From Helicobacter pylori (GTDB lineage Bacteria; Campylobacterota; Campylobacteria; Campylobacterales; Helicobacteraceae), in the NCBI RefSeq assembly GCF_030062585.1, contig NZ_CP071935.1, forward strand, positions 683,034-747,033: a stretch of DNA of 64,000 nucleotides. Direction: 5' to 3'. The notes under the pieces were generated by a model. That model was not told the DNA's origin. It ran no database searches and saw nothing but the letters and a program-made list of their open reading frames with translations. This document shows, piece by piece, positions 48,235 to 57,546 of this stretch. Each line of letters starts with the position of its first letter. Position 1 is the stretch's first letter. The position numbers and the translations under genes were made by a program.

Positions 48235-48524
48235 TTTTTTCTACCCTTATCAATGCGATAGCGGTGATTTTAAGCTCGCTCATTACGATTTATATGTGGG
48301 TGGTGATCATTTATTCGCTTCTAGGCTTCGTGCAGCCTAACCCTAATAACCCCATCATGCAAATCCTCGCTCGCTTGTGTGAGCCGGTGTTTTATTTTTT
48401 ACGCTCTAGATTCAAGCTGGTGTTTAACGGGTTGGATTTCGCTCCTTTAGTGGTGGTCATCGTTTTGAAATTCTTGGATCTCACGCTCATTCAGTGGCTT
48501 TTCATGCTCGCTAAAAACCTTTAA
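48231..48524 (+). CDS. YggT-family membrane protein
   Basis: 97 residues with two hydrophobic segments ([23 protein letters not shown] at the start and [18 protein letters not shown] near the end) separated by the YggT loop [19 protein letters not shown]. Function unclear; YggT proteins are linked to osmotic tolerance and divisome or membrane organisation elsewhere. Overlaps gltX2 by four bases. Confidence 0.88.
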   Translation: MIFSTLINAIAVILSSLITIYMWVVIIYSLLGFVQPNPNNPIMQILARLCEPVFYFLRSRFKLVFNGLDFAPLVVVIVLKFLDLTLIQWLFMLAKNL

Positions 48525-48537
48525 AGAAAATAACCGC

Positions 48538-50220
48538 ATGCGTTTTTTTACCTTGTTTTTTATCGGTATGCTTGGCGTTGGTTTTTCTCAAACCGAGTTC
48601 AATTTAAAAGATTTAGAAAAAAAGCCCGCCGGGATCGTTAGGGATTATTATTTGTGGCGTTATATTAGCGATAAAAAAACCACTTTAGAAAACGCTAAAA
48701 AAGCCTATGAATTGACCCAAAACAAAAACAACGCCCTACAAAAAGCCATGCAAGAAAAAGGCTCAGACAATGCAGAAAAAAACCCTGATGTTAAATTGCC
48801 TGAAGATATTTATTGCAAACAAATTACCCTAGAAAGCATGTTAGAAACAACAGACACTTTCCAAGCGAGTTGTATCGCTATCGCTTTAAAATCAAAAATC
48901 AAAGATTTTGATAAAATCCCCATCCAAACCATCAAGCCCTTACAAGAAAAAATCAAAGAGGCTTACCCCATTCTTTATGAAGAATTAGAAATTTTGCAAA
49001 GTAAGCATGTGAGCGCTTCTTTATTTAAGGCTAATGTGCAAGTGTTTAGCGCGCTTTTCAATCATTTGAGTTATGAAAAAAAGCTCCAAATTTTTGAAGA
49101 GCGTATCCCCATTAAAGAATTAAACCGCCTTTTAGATGAAGATTACCCGGCGTTTAACCGCTTGATCTATCAAGTCATCTTAGATCCTAAATTGGATCAT
49201 TTTAAAGACGCTCTGGCTAAAAGTAACGCCACCCAAAGCAACGCGCAAACCTTTTTTATTCTAGGGATTAACGAAATCTTGCGCAAAAAACCCTCTAAAG
49301 CGCTCAAGTATTTTGAACGCTCAGAAGCGGTTGTCAAGGACGATGATTTTTCAAAAGACAGGGCGATTTTTTGGCAATATTTAGCCTCTAAAAAGAAAAA
49401 AACCCTAGAGAGCCTCTCACAAAGCCCAGCCCTAAACCTCTATAGCCTTTATGCGAGCCGAAAACTCAAAACCACGCCCAGTTATCGCATCATTTCACGC
49501 ATCCAGAATTTAAGCCAAGAGGACCCTCCTTTTGACACGCATGACCCTTTTTTATGGCAAATTTTTAAGGAAAAAACCTTGAGTTTGAAAGATGAGGGCG
49601 CGTTTAATGCGATGCTAAAAAGCTTGTATTATGAAAAAAGCGCTCCTGAATTGACCTACCTTTTAAGCCAACGCAATAAAGACAAGATTTATTATTATTT
49701 ATCCCCTTATGAGGGCATTATTGAATGGCAAAATGTTGATGAAAAGGCTATGGCGTATGCGATCGCTAGGCAAGAAAGTTTCTTGCTCCCGGCTTTAATC
49801 TCTCGCTCCTTTGCTCTAGGGCTTATGCAAATCATGCCCTTTAATGTAGGGCCTTTCGCTAAAAGCCTTGGCATGGATAACATTGATCTAAACGACATGT
49901 TTAACCCCAATATCGCCCTCAAATTTGGTAATTATTACTTGAACCATTTGAAAAAAGAATTCAACCACCCCCTTTTTGTCGCCTACGCCTATAATGCTGG
50001 GCCTGGGTTTTTAAGGAGGTGGTTAGAAAGCTCCAAACGATTCAAAGAAAAAAATCATTTTGAGCCATGGCTTAGCATGGAGCTTATGCCTTATAGCGAG
50101 ACTCGCATGTATGGCTTTAGGGTCATGCTCAATTACTTGATTTATCAAGAAATTTTTGGGAATTTCATCCCTATTGATGGATTTTTAGAACAAACTCTTA
50201 ACTCAAAGGACAAACCATGA
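48538..50220 (+). CDS. slt: soluble lytic murein transglycosylase
   Basis: 560 residues with N-terminal signal peptide (MRFFTLFFIGMLGVGFS). A helical superhelix domain precedes the Slt catalytic domain, with catalytic Glu in AIARQESFL, then ALGLMQIMP, GNYYLNHL and AYNAGPGFLRRW. Cleaves glycan strands to anhydro-muropeptides in the periplasm; in H. pylori Slt influences muropeptide release to host Nod1. Overlaps galU by four bases. Confidence 0.94.
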   Translation: MRFFTLFFIGMLGVGFSQTEFNLKDLEKKPAGIVRDYYLWRYISDKKTTLENAKKAYELTQNKNNALQKAMQEKGSDNAEKNPDVKLPEDIYCKQITLESMLETTDTFQASCIAIALKSKIKDFDKIPIQTIKPLQEKIKEAYPILYEELEILQSKHVSASLFKANVQVFSALFNHLSYEKKLQIFEERIPIKELNRLLDEDYPAFNRLIYQVILDPKLDHFKDALAKSNATQSNAQTFFILGINEILRKKPSKALKYFERSEAVVKDDDFSKDRAIFWQYLASKKKKTLESLSQSPALNLYSLYASRKLKTTPSYRIISRIQNLSQEDPPFDTHDPFLWQIFKEKTLSLKDEGAFNAMLKSLYYEKSAPELTYLLSQRNKDKIYYYLSPYEGIIEWQNVDEKAMAYAIARQESFLLPALISRSFALGLMQIMPFNVGPFAKSLGMDNIDLNDMFNPNIALKFGNYYLNHLKKEFNHPLFVAYAYNAGPGFLRRWLESSKRFKEKNHFEPWLSMELMPYSETRMYGFRVMLNYLIYQEIFGNFIPIDGFLEQTLNSKDKP

Positions 50221-51038
50221 TTAAAAAATGCCTTTTTCCTGCCGCGGGCTATGGCACGCGCTTTTTGCCGATCACTAAAACCATTCCTAAAGAAATGCTG
50301 CCCATTGTGGATAAGCCTTTAATCCAATACGCTGTAGAAGAAGCGATGGAAGCGGGCTGTGAAGTGATGGCGATCGTTACGGGGAGGAATAAACGAAGCT
50401 TAGAAGATTATTTTGACACGAGCTATGAAATAGAGCATCAAATCCAAGGCACTAACAAAGAAAACGCTCTAAAAAGCATTCGTAACATTATAGAAAAATG
50501 CTGTTTTTCCTATGTGCGCCAAAAGCAAATGAAAGGCCTAGGGCATGCGATTTTAACCGGAGAAGCTCTCATAGGCAATGAGCCTTTTGCGGTGATTTTA
50601 GCCGATGACTTATGCATAAGCCATGATCACCCAAGCGTGTTAAAACAAATGACTTCATTGTATCAAAAATACCAATGCCCCATTGTAGCCATTGAAGAAG
50701 TGGCACTAGAAGAAGTTTCAAAATACGGCGTGATCAGGGGCGAATTGTTAGAAGAGGGGGTGTATGAGATTAAAGACATGGTGGAAAAACCAAGCCAAGA
50801 AGACGCCCCAAGCAACCTAGCCGTGATAGGGCGCTACATTTTGACTCCGGATATTTTTGAAATTTTAAGCGAGACGAAACCGGGTAAAAACAATGAAATC
50901 CAAATCACGGATGCTTTACTCACTCAAGCCAAAAAAAAACGCATCATCGCTTACCAATTCAAAGGCAAACGATACGATTGCGGGAGCGTGGAAGGCTATA
51001 TTGAAGCGAGTAACGCTTATTATAAAAAACGCTTATAA
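50217..51038 (+). CDS. galU: UTP--glucose-1-phosphate uridylyltransferase
   Basis: 273 residues. Makes UDP-glucose for LPS and glycan synthesis. Nucleotidyltransferase motif AAGYGTRFLPITKTIPKEMLP (residues 8-28, quoted in part: GYGTRFLP and KEMLP), VEKP substrate loop, and IGRYIL. Overlaps slt (ATGA) and precedes the membrane-protein gene by eleven bases. Downstream LPS glycosyltransferases elsewhere in the window use galactose derived from its product. Confidence 0.95.
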   Translation: MIKKCLFPAAGYGTRFLPITKTIPKEMLPIVDKPLIQYAVEEAMEAGCEVMAIVTGRNKRSLEDYFDTSYEIEHQIQGTNKENALKSIRNIIEKCCFSYVRQKQMKGLGHAILTGEALIGNEPFAVILADDLCISHDHPSVLKQMTSLYQKYQCPIVAIEEVALEEVSKYGVIRGELLEEGVYEIKDMVEKPSQEDAPSNLAVIGRYILTPDIFEILSETKPGKNNEIQITDALLTQAKKKRIIAYQFKGKRYDCGSVEGYIEASNAYYKKRL

Positions 51039-51049
51039 ATCTTATCAAC

Positions 51050-51457
51050 ATGGGCAATTTGACTTATTACGCTTACATGTATTTGATCCTCTTTGTATGC
51101 TTGCTGCCTGTGTTATTGGTGGGGCTTGTTTGGAGGCTTACTCGCCCCCCTTTAAAGCAAAATATTCCTAATAAAAGCCTTTCTTTAGAATATTTAAACG
51201 AGCAAATCAAAAACCTTAAAAGCGTGCTAGCTTTAGAAAAACTGAAAAACGACTTCAATGAGCGCTTTAAAATTTGCCCCAAAGACAAAGAAACTCTGTG
51301 GCTAGAAACGATCCAAAAATTAGTCGCTTCAGAATTTTTTGAATTAGAAGACGCTATTAATTTTGGGCAAGAATTAGAAAACGCTAACCCTAATTACCAA
51401 CAAAAAATCGCTAACGCTACCGGCTTAGCCCTTAAGAATAAAAAAGAAAAAGGATAG
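51050..51457 (+). CDS. membrane-anchored protein of unknown function
   Basis: 135 residues: one N-terminal hydrophobic helix ([19 protein letters not shown]) followed by a soluble, charged domain with an LxxAxEKLKNDF pattern and [17 protein letters not shown]. No family recognised. It lies 12 bases after galU and two before murA in the same operon (HP0647 by position). Confidence 0.7.
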   Translation: MGNLTYYAYMYLILFVCLLPVLLVGLVWRLTRPPLKQNIPNKSLSLEYLNEQIKNLKSVLALEKLKNDFNERFKICPKDKETLWLETIQKLVASEFFELEDAINFGQELENANPNYQQKIANATGLALKNKKEKG

Positions 51458-51459
51458 AA

Positions 51460-52728
51460 TTGGATTTTTTAGAGATTGTAGGACAAGTCCCTTTAAAAGG
51501 GGGGGTAGAAATTTCAGGGGCGAAAAATTCCGCACTCCCCATTTTAGCTGCCACGCTTTTAAGCCGCCAAGAAGTCAAAATCAATTCTTTGCCCCAAGTG
51601 GTGGATATAAAGGCGATGGCGTTATTGTTGCAAAATTTAGGCACAAGCTTAGAATGGCTTGATCCTAACACGCTCCAAATTTGCGCCAAATCCCTGCACC
51701 ACACCGAAGCCACTTACGATTTGGTGCGTAAAATGCGTGCTTCTATTTTGGTTTTAGGCCCACTATTAGCGCGTTTTAAAGAATGCTTAGTGAGTTTGCC
51801 CGGTGGGTGCGCTATAGGAGCAAGGCCTGTGGATTTGCACCTAAAAGCGATGCAACAATTAGGGGCTGAAATCAAAATTGAGCAAGGCTATATCCATGCA
51901 AAAGCCCCTAAAGGCTTGAAAGGGAATGATATTTTATTTGATAAAATCAGCGTTACAGGCACAGAAAACGCCCTCATGGCAGCAAGTCTTGCTAAAGGGA
52001 TCACGCGCATCATTAACGCCGCTAAAGAGCCAGAGATCGCTCAATTGTGCGCGTTTTTACAAAGCGGAGGCGTAGAAATTGAGGGCGTTGGCAGCAGCGA
52101 GTTAAAGATTAGGGGGGTAGAAAATGACGCTTTAAATTTAAAAGACATTCAAATCATACCCGATAGGATTGAAGCAGGCACTTATTTGTGCGTGGGGGCT
52201 ATCACTAACAGCCAGCTTAAAATCAATCGTATCATCCCTAACCATATTCAAGCGATCACGGACAAGCTCATAGAAATTGGTTTTTCGCTAAACATTCAAG
52301 AAAATTCTATAGAAATTTATCCGGCCAAACAACGACAAGCCTTTGAAATCACCACGAAAGAATACCCGGGCTTTCCCACAGACATGCAAGCGCAATTCAT
52401 GGCGTTAGCCACGCAGTGTTTGGGGACGAGCGTGATTGAAGAAACGCTTTTTGAAAACCGCTTCATGCATGCAAGCGAATTGCAACGCTTGGGGGCTAGT
52501 ATTAGCCTGAAAACGAATGTGGCTACCATTAGCGGATCCACAGAGCTTACCGGAAGCGATGTGATGGCGACCGATTTAAGGGCTTCTTCGGCTCTCGTTT
52601 TAGCCGCTTTAGTGGCTAAGGGCGTGAGTAGGGTGCATAGGATTTACCACTTGGATAGGGGTTATGAGAGATTAGAGGATAAAATCAACGCTTTAGGGGC
52701 AAAAGTATTGCGCTTAAAAGAAAAATAA
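51460..52728 (+). CDS. murA: UDP-N-acetylglucosamine 1-carboxyvinyltransferase
   Basis: 422 residues, TTG start at 51460 with AAAAGGA just before. First committed step of peptidoglycan synthesis. The PEP-binding catalytic Cys is in [10 protein letters not shown] (Cys117), so it should be fosfomycin sensitive; GAKNSALPI and the FPTDMQAQ segment are typical. Same cluster as slt and galU. Confidence 0.95.
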   Translation: MDFLEIVGQVPLKGGVEISGAKNSALPILAATLLSRQEVKINSLPQVVDIKAMALLLQNLGTSLEWLDPNTLQICAKSLHHTEATYDLVRKMRASILVLGPLLARFKECLVSLPGGCAIGARPVDLHLKAMQQLGAEIKIEQGYIHAKAPKGLKGNDILFDKISVTGTENALMAASLAKGITRIINAAKEPEIAQLCAFLQSGGVEIEGVGSSELKIRGVENDALNLKDIQIIPDRIEAGTYLCVGAITNSQLKINRIIPNHIQAITDKLIEIGFSLNIQENSIEIYPAKQRQAFEITTKEYPGFPTDMQAQFMALATQCLGTSVIEETLFENRFMHASELQRLGASISLKTNVATISGSTELTGSDVMATDLRASSALVLAALVAKGVSRVHRIYHLDRGYERLEDKINALGAKVLRLKEK

Positions 52729-52741
52729 TCCAAGATTTGGT

Positions 52742-52747
52742 TACAAT
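52742..52747 (+). promoter_or_regulatory. -10 element of aspA
   Basis: TACAAT with a second TAGAAT nine bases further (52751-52756); AAGGAG at 52775-52780 is the ribosome site. Confidence 0.45.
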
Positions 52748-52785
52748 AGCTAGAATATTTTTTAATTATTACATAAGGAGCTTTT

Positions 52786-54192
52786 ATGCGTATTGAGCAT
52801 GATTTCATTGGGCAAATGGAAATTAGCGATGAAGTTTATTACGGGATCCAGACTTTAAGAGCGAGTGAAAATTTTTTCATCACCAACGACAAGCTTTGCA
52901 GTTATCCTGTTTTTATCAAATCTTTCGCTCAAGTCAAAAAAGCGGCCGCTTTAGCGAACGCGCAATTAGGGCTGATTGATGAAAAGCTTAAGATTGCGAT
53001 TTGCCATGCGTGCGATTTGCTCATTGATGGCAAATACCATGATCAATTCATTGTGGATATGATTCAAGGGGGGGCTGGCACAAGCACGAACATGAATATG
53101 AATGAAGTGATTGCTAATTTGGCTTTAGAATACATGGGGCATCAAAAGGGCGAGTATCAATTTTGCCACCCAAACGACCATGTCAACCGCTCTCAATCCA
53201 CTAATGACGCTTATCCTAGCGCGTTAAAAATCGCTATTTATGAGCGTTTGAGTAATTTAGTCGCTCCCATGAAGGCTTTAAGGGACGCTTTCGCTCAAAA
53301 AGCTAAGGAATTTTCCCATGTGATTAAAATGGGGCGCACCCAGCTTCAAGACGCTGTGCCTATGACTTTAGGGCAAGAGTTTGAAACTTATGCGTTGATG
53401 GTTGATAGGGATATTGAGCAGGTTTTAGACGCTAGGAATTGGGTAAGAGAGCTTAATTTAGGCGGCACGGCCATTGGCACAGGGATCAATTCGCACCCGG
53501 ATTATCGCAGTTTGATTGAAAAGAAAATCCAAGAAGTAACGGGCCGCCCCTTTGTCATGGCTAATAATTTGATAGAAGCCACTCAAAGCACGGGAGCGTA
53601 TGTGCAAGTGAGTGGGGTGTTAAAGCGTATTGCGGTCAAACTTTCTAAAGTTTGTAACGATTTGAGGTTGCTCAGTTCAGGCCCTAGAGCCGGGTTGAAT
53701 GAAATCAATTTACCTAAAATGCAGCCGGGCAGCTCTATTATGCCCGGTAAAGTCAATCCGGTGATCCCTGAAGTGGTCAATCAAGTGTGCTTTGCGGTGA
53801 TTGGGAACGATTTGAGCGTAGCGTTAGCCGCAGAAGGAGGGCAATTGCAACTCAATGTGTTTGAGCCGGTTATCGCTTACAAGCTTTTCCATTCCTTTGT
53901 GATTTTAGGGCGCGCGATTGAAACTTTGACGACTAAATGCGTGGAAGGCATCACGGCTAATGAAAAGATTTGCCACGATTATGTCTTTAACAGCATTGGC
54001 ATCGTTACCGCGCTAAACCCTCATATCGGCTATGAAAAATCCGCTATGATCGCCAAAGAAGCTTTAAAAAGCGATCGCTCTATCTATGACATCGCTTTAG
54101 AAAAGAAAATCTTAACTAAAGAGCAACTGGACGATATTTTCAAGCCAGAAAACATGCTAAGCCCTCACGCTTTCAAAAAGCATAAAGACTGA
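52786..54192 (+). CDS. aspA: aspartate ammonia-lyase
   Basis: 468 residues. Deaminates aspartate to fumarate and ammonia, feeding fumarate respiration and nitrogen supply. Fumarase/aspartase signature GSSIMPGKVNP and GRTQLQDAVPMTLGQEF; substrate-binding QSTNDAYPS. Own promoter; HP0649 by position. Confidence 0.95.
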   Translation: MRIEHDFIGQMEISDEVYYGIQTLRASENFFITNDKLCSYPVFIKSFAQVKKAAALANAQLGLIDEKLKIAICHACDLLIDGKYHDQFIVDMIQGGAGTSTNMNMNEVIANLALEYMGHQKGEYQFCHPNDHVNRSQSTNDAYPSALKIAIYERLSNLVAPMKALRDAFAQKAKEFSHVIKMGRTQLQDAVPMTLGQEFETYALMVDRDIEQVLDARNWVRELNLGGTAIGTGINSHPDYRSLIEKKIQEVTGRPFVMANNLIEATQSTGAYVQVSGVLKRIAVKLSKVCNDLRLLSSGPRAGLNEINLPKMQPGSSIMPGKVNPVIPEVVNQVCFAVIGNDLSVALAAEGGQLQLNVFEPVIAYKLFHSFVILGRAIETLTTKCVEGITANEKICHDYVFNSIGIVTALNPHIGYEKSAMIAKEALKSDRSIYDIALEKKILTKEQLDDIFKPENMLSPHAFKKHKD

Positions 54193-54197
54193 ACGCT

Positions 54198-54827
54198 TTG
54201 CAACACTCACGCCTTCAAACTTTACGCTCCCTTTATATGGAGCGTCTTTTGGGCGAAACTTATACGGATATTAGCCTTATAAAGCCCCAAAATAAGCCCC
54301 TTAACAAACAAGTTCATGAGGGTATAGAAAATTGTAATTTGTGCAAACGCCACCAACATTCAAAACCGGTGATCGGGCTTTTTAACCCCACTTCCAAGCT
54401 CGCTTTCATCACGCTCACCCCCATGTTGGATAGCCAATTACATTTCTTAAACAATTTAAAAGCGGCCATGTTAGAGAGCATTATCCAAAAGGTTTTTAAC
54501 TACCCCTTAAAAGATTGCAGTATTTTATCGCTTCTTAAATGCGACTCTAACAGCCTCAATTTAGAAGAAGAAATCAACGCATGCCTGCCTCATTTAACAT
54601 GGCAATTAGACAACAGCGCTTCAAAAGTCATTGTGGTATTTGGCGAGGTTTTGCCCAAACGCCTTTTAAACCTTTCTAAAGAAGAATCCTTTGGGCGCAT
54701 CGTGTCTTTAAAAACCAAACATTTTTTAAGCACCTACGCTTTAGAAGACATGCTCAAAAACCCCACGCTCAAAAAAGAAGCGTTAGCGCATTTTAAAATA
54801 GCACTCCAATTTCTCAATCAGTCTTAA
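54198..54827 (+). CDS. divergent family-4 uracil-DNA-glycosylase-like Fe-S protein
   Basis: 209 residues from TTG 54198. Four spaced cysteines match the 4Fe-4S ligands of family 4 UDG: Cys46 and Cys49 (ENCNLCK), Cys115 (SLLKCDS) and Cys129 (INACLPHL), followed by VIVVFGEV in place of the usual VIVALG. The catalytic GEAPG-type motif that should follow the first Cys pair is replaced by TLTPML, so glycosylase activity is doubtful. Overall fold assignment is my own pattern call; standard annotation is hypothetical (HP0650). Six bases after aspA. Confidence 0.7.
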   Translation: MQHSRLQTLRSLYMERLLGETYTDISLIKPQNKPLNKQVHEGIENCNLCKRHQHSKPVIGLFNPTSKLAFITLTPMLDSQLHFLNNLKAAMLESIIQKVFNYPLKDCSILSLLKCDSNSLNLEEEINACLPHLTWQLDNSASKVIVVFGEVLPKRLLNLSKEESFGRIVSLKTKHFLSTYALEDMLKNPTLKKEALAHFKIALQFLNQS

Positions 54828-54835
54828 AATACGCC

Positions 54836-56164
54836 TTATTTTTTAACCCATCTCCTTACAGCACGCAACAAAGGTAAGGATTTTTGATAGGCTTTGCGAT
54901 AGATTTTAAAAGTGGTGTTTTGAGAGAGTTCTAATAAAGGTGAAGCGTTTTGCAAAAGGCGCTCATAATTAACCCTCAAATCATCATAATTAACCCTCAA
55001 ATCATCATAATTAACCCTCAAATCATCATAATTAACCCTCAAATCATCATAATTAACCCTCAAATCATCAATAGATATTAAAGGCTCATTCAAATCACGA
55101 TAGAAAATGAAAGGATTATCGTGATAAATCGTGTCGTTTTCTAAAATCGTTTTAAAAAAATCTAGGATTTTTTTAAAACTCAAATCTTGGTAAAAGTAAG
55201 CTTTCCCATCAAGGGTGTTTAAAGGGTTTTCATAGAGCATGTCTAAATAAGCGTTTGGGTGCGTGTGCAAGTATCTCACGTAATCAATCGCTTCATCAAA
55301 ATCTTTAAAATCACAAATGTTCACAAAACTTTTGGGGTTAAAGTCTTTCGCCACGCTAGGACTCCCCCAATAAATAGGAATGGTATGGCTGAAATAAGCG
55401 TCAATGATTTTTTCAGTTACATAGCCATAGCCTTGAGAGTTTTCAAAACACAGGTTGAACTTGTATTGGCTTAAAAATTCGCTCTTGTTTTTGACATTAT
55501 AGCCTAAAGTGTTTTTCACGCTCCCTCCCCCAGTAACTGGCTCTATGGAATTTAAAGCGTCATAGAAAGCGTTTCTTATAGGGGCGTTAGGGTTGCTTGC
55601 GACAAAGCTCGCAAACCCTCTTTTCAAAGGATCGCTCTCATCATTCACTACTGCGCACAAATTAGGGTGGTTTTCTTTAAAATGATGGGAGGGTTTTTTT
55701 AAAGCATAAAGGCTGTCAGGTTTGAGTTTGTAGGGCGCAGTGGTGTCATTCACGCTCTCGGCTTTATGGTGTAGCCTATCATAATATAAAGGCATCCTCA
55801 AATAACGATCTCTAAAATCTAATTCATCAAAGCCTATGGCGTAATCAAAGAGGTTGAAATTAGGGACTTCGTTTTCACCGGTGTAAAACACCCTTTTAGC
55901 GTTTTGATAGGATAGGATTTTTCTGGCTGATCCAAGGGGGTTACCAAAAACGATGTCCGCAGGTTTATTAGGGTTTCGTCGTAAAGTGATTGTGTAATGC
56001 TGGCTTAAAATGAAATACAGAATGTTCTTTTTAAATTCTTTAACCTCTTCATCTCCCCACCAATTCGCCACAGCGATTTTTAGGGGGGGGGGGGGGGGAG
56101 ATTTAGAGGCCATTTTTTCAATGGAAGCGCTGTCTATAAAGGCGTCTAGTAAGGGTTGGAACAT
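54836..56164 (-). CDS. futB: alpha-1,3-fucosyltransferase, phase ON
   Basis: 442 residues. Adds fucose to LacNAc in LPS to make Lewis x/y antigens that mimic host glycans. GT10 core with CFENSQGYGYVTEKIIDAYF and the PIYWGSPSVAKDF donor-binding stretch. The start contains a C16 tract (coding PPPPP, residues ~23-27) that is in frame, so the gene is ON. The C-terminus has five DDLRVNY heptads, then an amphipathic tail for membrane binding. H. pylori has two such genes (futA, futB); the flank (HP0650, serB) indicates the HP0651 position. Confidence 0.94.
   Translation of the reverse strand: MFQPLLDAFIDSASIEKMASKSPPPPPLKIAVANWWGDEEVKEFKKNILYFILSQHYTITLRRNPNKPADIVFGNPLGSARKILSYQNAKRVFYTGENEVPNFNLFDYAIGFDELDFRDRYLRMPLYYDRLHHKAESVNDTTAPYKLKPDSLYALKKPSHHFKENHPNLCAVVNDESDPLKRGFASFVASNPNAPIRNAFYDALNSIEPVTGGGSVKNTLGYNVKNKSEFLSQYKFNLCFENSQGYGYVTEKIIDAYFSHTIPIYWGSPSVAKDFNPKSFVNICDFKDFDEAIDYVRYLHTHPNAYLDMLYENPLNTLDGKAYFYQDLSFKKILDFFKTILENDTIYHDNPFIFYRDLNEPLISIDDLRVNYDDLRVNYDDLRVNYDDLRVNYDDLRVNYERLLQNASPLLELSQNTTFKIYRKAYQKSLPLLRAVRRWVKK
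54965..55069 (-). repeat. five 21-bp repeats coding DDLRVNY heptads in the fucosyltransferase
   Basis: Five identical 21-base units. Heptad number in FutA/FutB is known to vary (2-10) and sets acceptor chain length and dimerisation. Lies between the catalytic domain and the basic C-terminal tail. Confidence 0.95.
56083..56098 (-). repeat. C16 phase-variation tract in the fucosyltransferase gene
   Basis: Sixteen C on the coding strand (G on the + strand) near codon 22-27. Frame stays open to the C-terminus, so ON in this sequence. Confidence 0.95.
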
Positions 56165-56209
56165 GGTTATCCTTATGATTTAAAGGAGTATTTTACAAAA
56201 AAAAATTTT

Positions 56210-56833
56210 TTAAATCAAAGGCTTGATTAGGGCTAAATTAGGCTCATTGATGCAATGCGTGGCGTGCTGTTTTAAAATTTCTTTAGCGTTGAAAGCGATT
56301 TTGATATGAGCATGTTTGAACATGCTCAAGTCATTCGCTCCATCGCCCACGACTAAGGTGCGATCTTTACTGATATTTAATAAGCGTTGTAAGGCGAGGA
56401 GCATTTCACCTTTAGAGTGTGAAAACATCATATGCCCGGTAACCAAGCCGTTTAAGGCGTTATTTTCCACGATCAGCGTGTTACTGAAAGCCGCATCTAA
56501 ATGCAATAAATCCCTGTAATGATTGGTCGCTAGATCAAAGCCCCCACTGAAGCAAACCACTTTGTAATTTTTCTCTTTTAAGGCACTAATGAGATCAAAC
56601 GCCCCCTCAAACAAAGGCAGACTTTCACAAACTTCTTTGGCTAGTTTTAAGGGCATGTTTTTGAGTTTAGAAACCCTTAAAATAAGACTTTTATGAAAAT
56701 CTGTCTCGCCATTCATAGCCTTCAAAGTGATTGTTTTCACTTCATCAAACACCCCCCACGCCCTCGCTAAAGACTCAATCGTCTCAGCATTGACTAGCGT
56801 GGAGTCAAAATCAAAAACGGCTAGTTTTTGCAC
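56210..56833 (-). CDS. serB: phosphoserine phosphatase
   Basis: 207 residues. HAD-family; last step of serine synthesis. Motif I FDFDSTL with nucleophile Asp (residue 7), motif II FSGG (FSGGFDLATNHY), motif III KGEML and the VGDGANDLSM. Between the ferritin gene and the fucosyltransferase gene on the reverse strand; 14 bases after pfr. Confidence 0.95.
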   Translation of the reverse strand: MQKLAVFDFDSTLVNAETIESLARAWGVFDEVKTITLKAMNGETDFHKSLILRVSKLKNMPLKLAKEVCESLPLFEGAFDLISALKEKNYKVVCFSGGFDLATNHYRDLLHLDAAFSNTLIVENNALNGLVTGHMMFSHSKGEMLLALQRLLNISKDRTLVVGDGANDLSMFKHAHIKIAFNAKEILKQHATHCINEPNLALIKPLI

Positions 56834-56847
56834 CCAATACCCTAAAA

Positions 56848-57351
56848 TTAAGATTTCCTGCTTTTAGCGATCCCTTTGATATATTGATCAGCCAAATACA
56901 AGCCATGGTTTTCATTACCAATCAACTCAATTTTATCCAAAATATCCTTGAAAAGCACTTCTTCTTCATGCTGTTCAGACACATACCATTGCAAGAAATT
57001 GAAAGTCGCATGATCTTTGCCTTTTATGGCGTGATCGACGATATTATTAATGGACTCGCTGATGTGTTGCTCATGTTCATAGGCTTTTTGGAAAATTTGA
57101 GTCAAACCTTCAAACTTATGCTCAGGCGCACTGATGCTGGTCAATTGCACAGGCACATTGTTTTCATTCAAGAAGACGATAAGCTTTTTGGCATGCTCGT
57201 ATTCTTCAGCCGCATGGTCAAACAAGAAAAGCCCCGAGCCGTCTAAGCTATGGGTATAGCACCAAGAACTCATGCTCATATACAAGTTGGAAGAGTTCAT
57301 TTCCTTATTCACTTGTTCGTTTAGCAACTTAATGATGTCTTTTGATAACAT
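56848..57351 (-). CDS. pfr: non-haem ferritin
   Basis: 167 residues, standard bacterial ferritin length. Stores iron and protects from metal stress in a 24-mer. Ferroxidase residues are visible in KEMNSSNLYMSMSSW, AAEEYEHAKK and EQHEEEVLF. ATG 57351 preceded by AAAGGAG. Expression in H. pylori is repressed by iron-free Fur. Confidence 0.96.
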   Translation of the reverse strand: MLSKDIIKLLNEQVNKEMNSSNLYMSMSSWCYTHSLDGSGLFLFDHAAEEYEHAKKLIVFLNENNVPVQLTSISAPEHKFEGLTQIFQKAYEHEQHISESINNIVDHAIKGKDHATFNFLQWYVSEQHEEEVLFKDILDKIELIGNENHGLYLADQYIKGIAKSRKS

Positions 57352-57385
57352 AGTATCTCCTTTGTGTTGGTTTAAGTTGTCCCAT

Positions 57386-57402
57386 AATTATAGCATAAAT
57401 GA
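57386..57402 (-). promoter_or_regulatory. pfr promoter with apo-Fur operator overlap
   Basis: On the reverse strand the extended -10 TGCTATAAT (57387-57395) is overlapped by TCATT-N10-TT, which I remember as the apo-Fur operator consensus of H. pylori. The related TTCATTATCATTT just upstream adds a second half-site. Matches the reported iron-free repression of pfr. Confidence 0.55.
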
Positions 57403-57506
57403 TAATGAAAAAGTAAACAAGAGTATGAAAATTTTTAAAAACTTATAAAAATGACTTATAAAAATGAGAAAGAACACCAGCTAAAAAGCATTCTTCAATC
57501 CAAAAA

Positions 57507-57515
57507 TGCTACAAT
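57507..57515 (+). promoter_or_regulatory. extended -10 promoter element of mqnE
   Basis: TGCTACAAT, 31 bases before the ATG at 57547. It lies inside the longer open frame beginning at 57451, supporting the shorter start. Confidence 0.5.
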
Positions 57516-57546
57516 GTTTATCTTTAAAATGAAAGGCGATTTAACC

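Noticed and set aside
57451..57546. Longer N-terminus for mqnE
   Set aside because: The promoter -10 box lies inside it and the shorter ATG matches the usual length of the enzyme.
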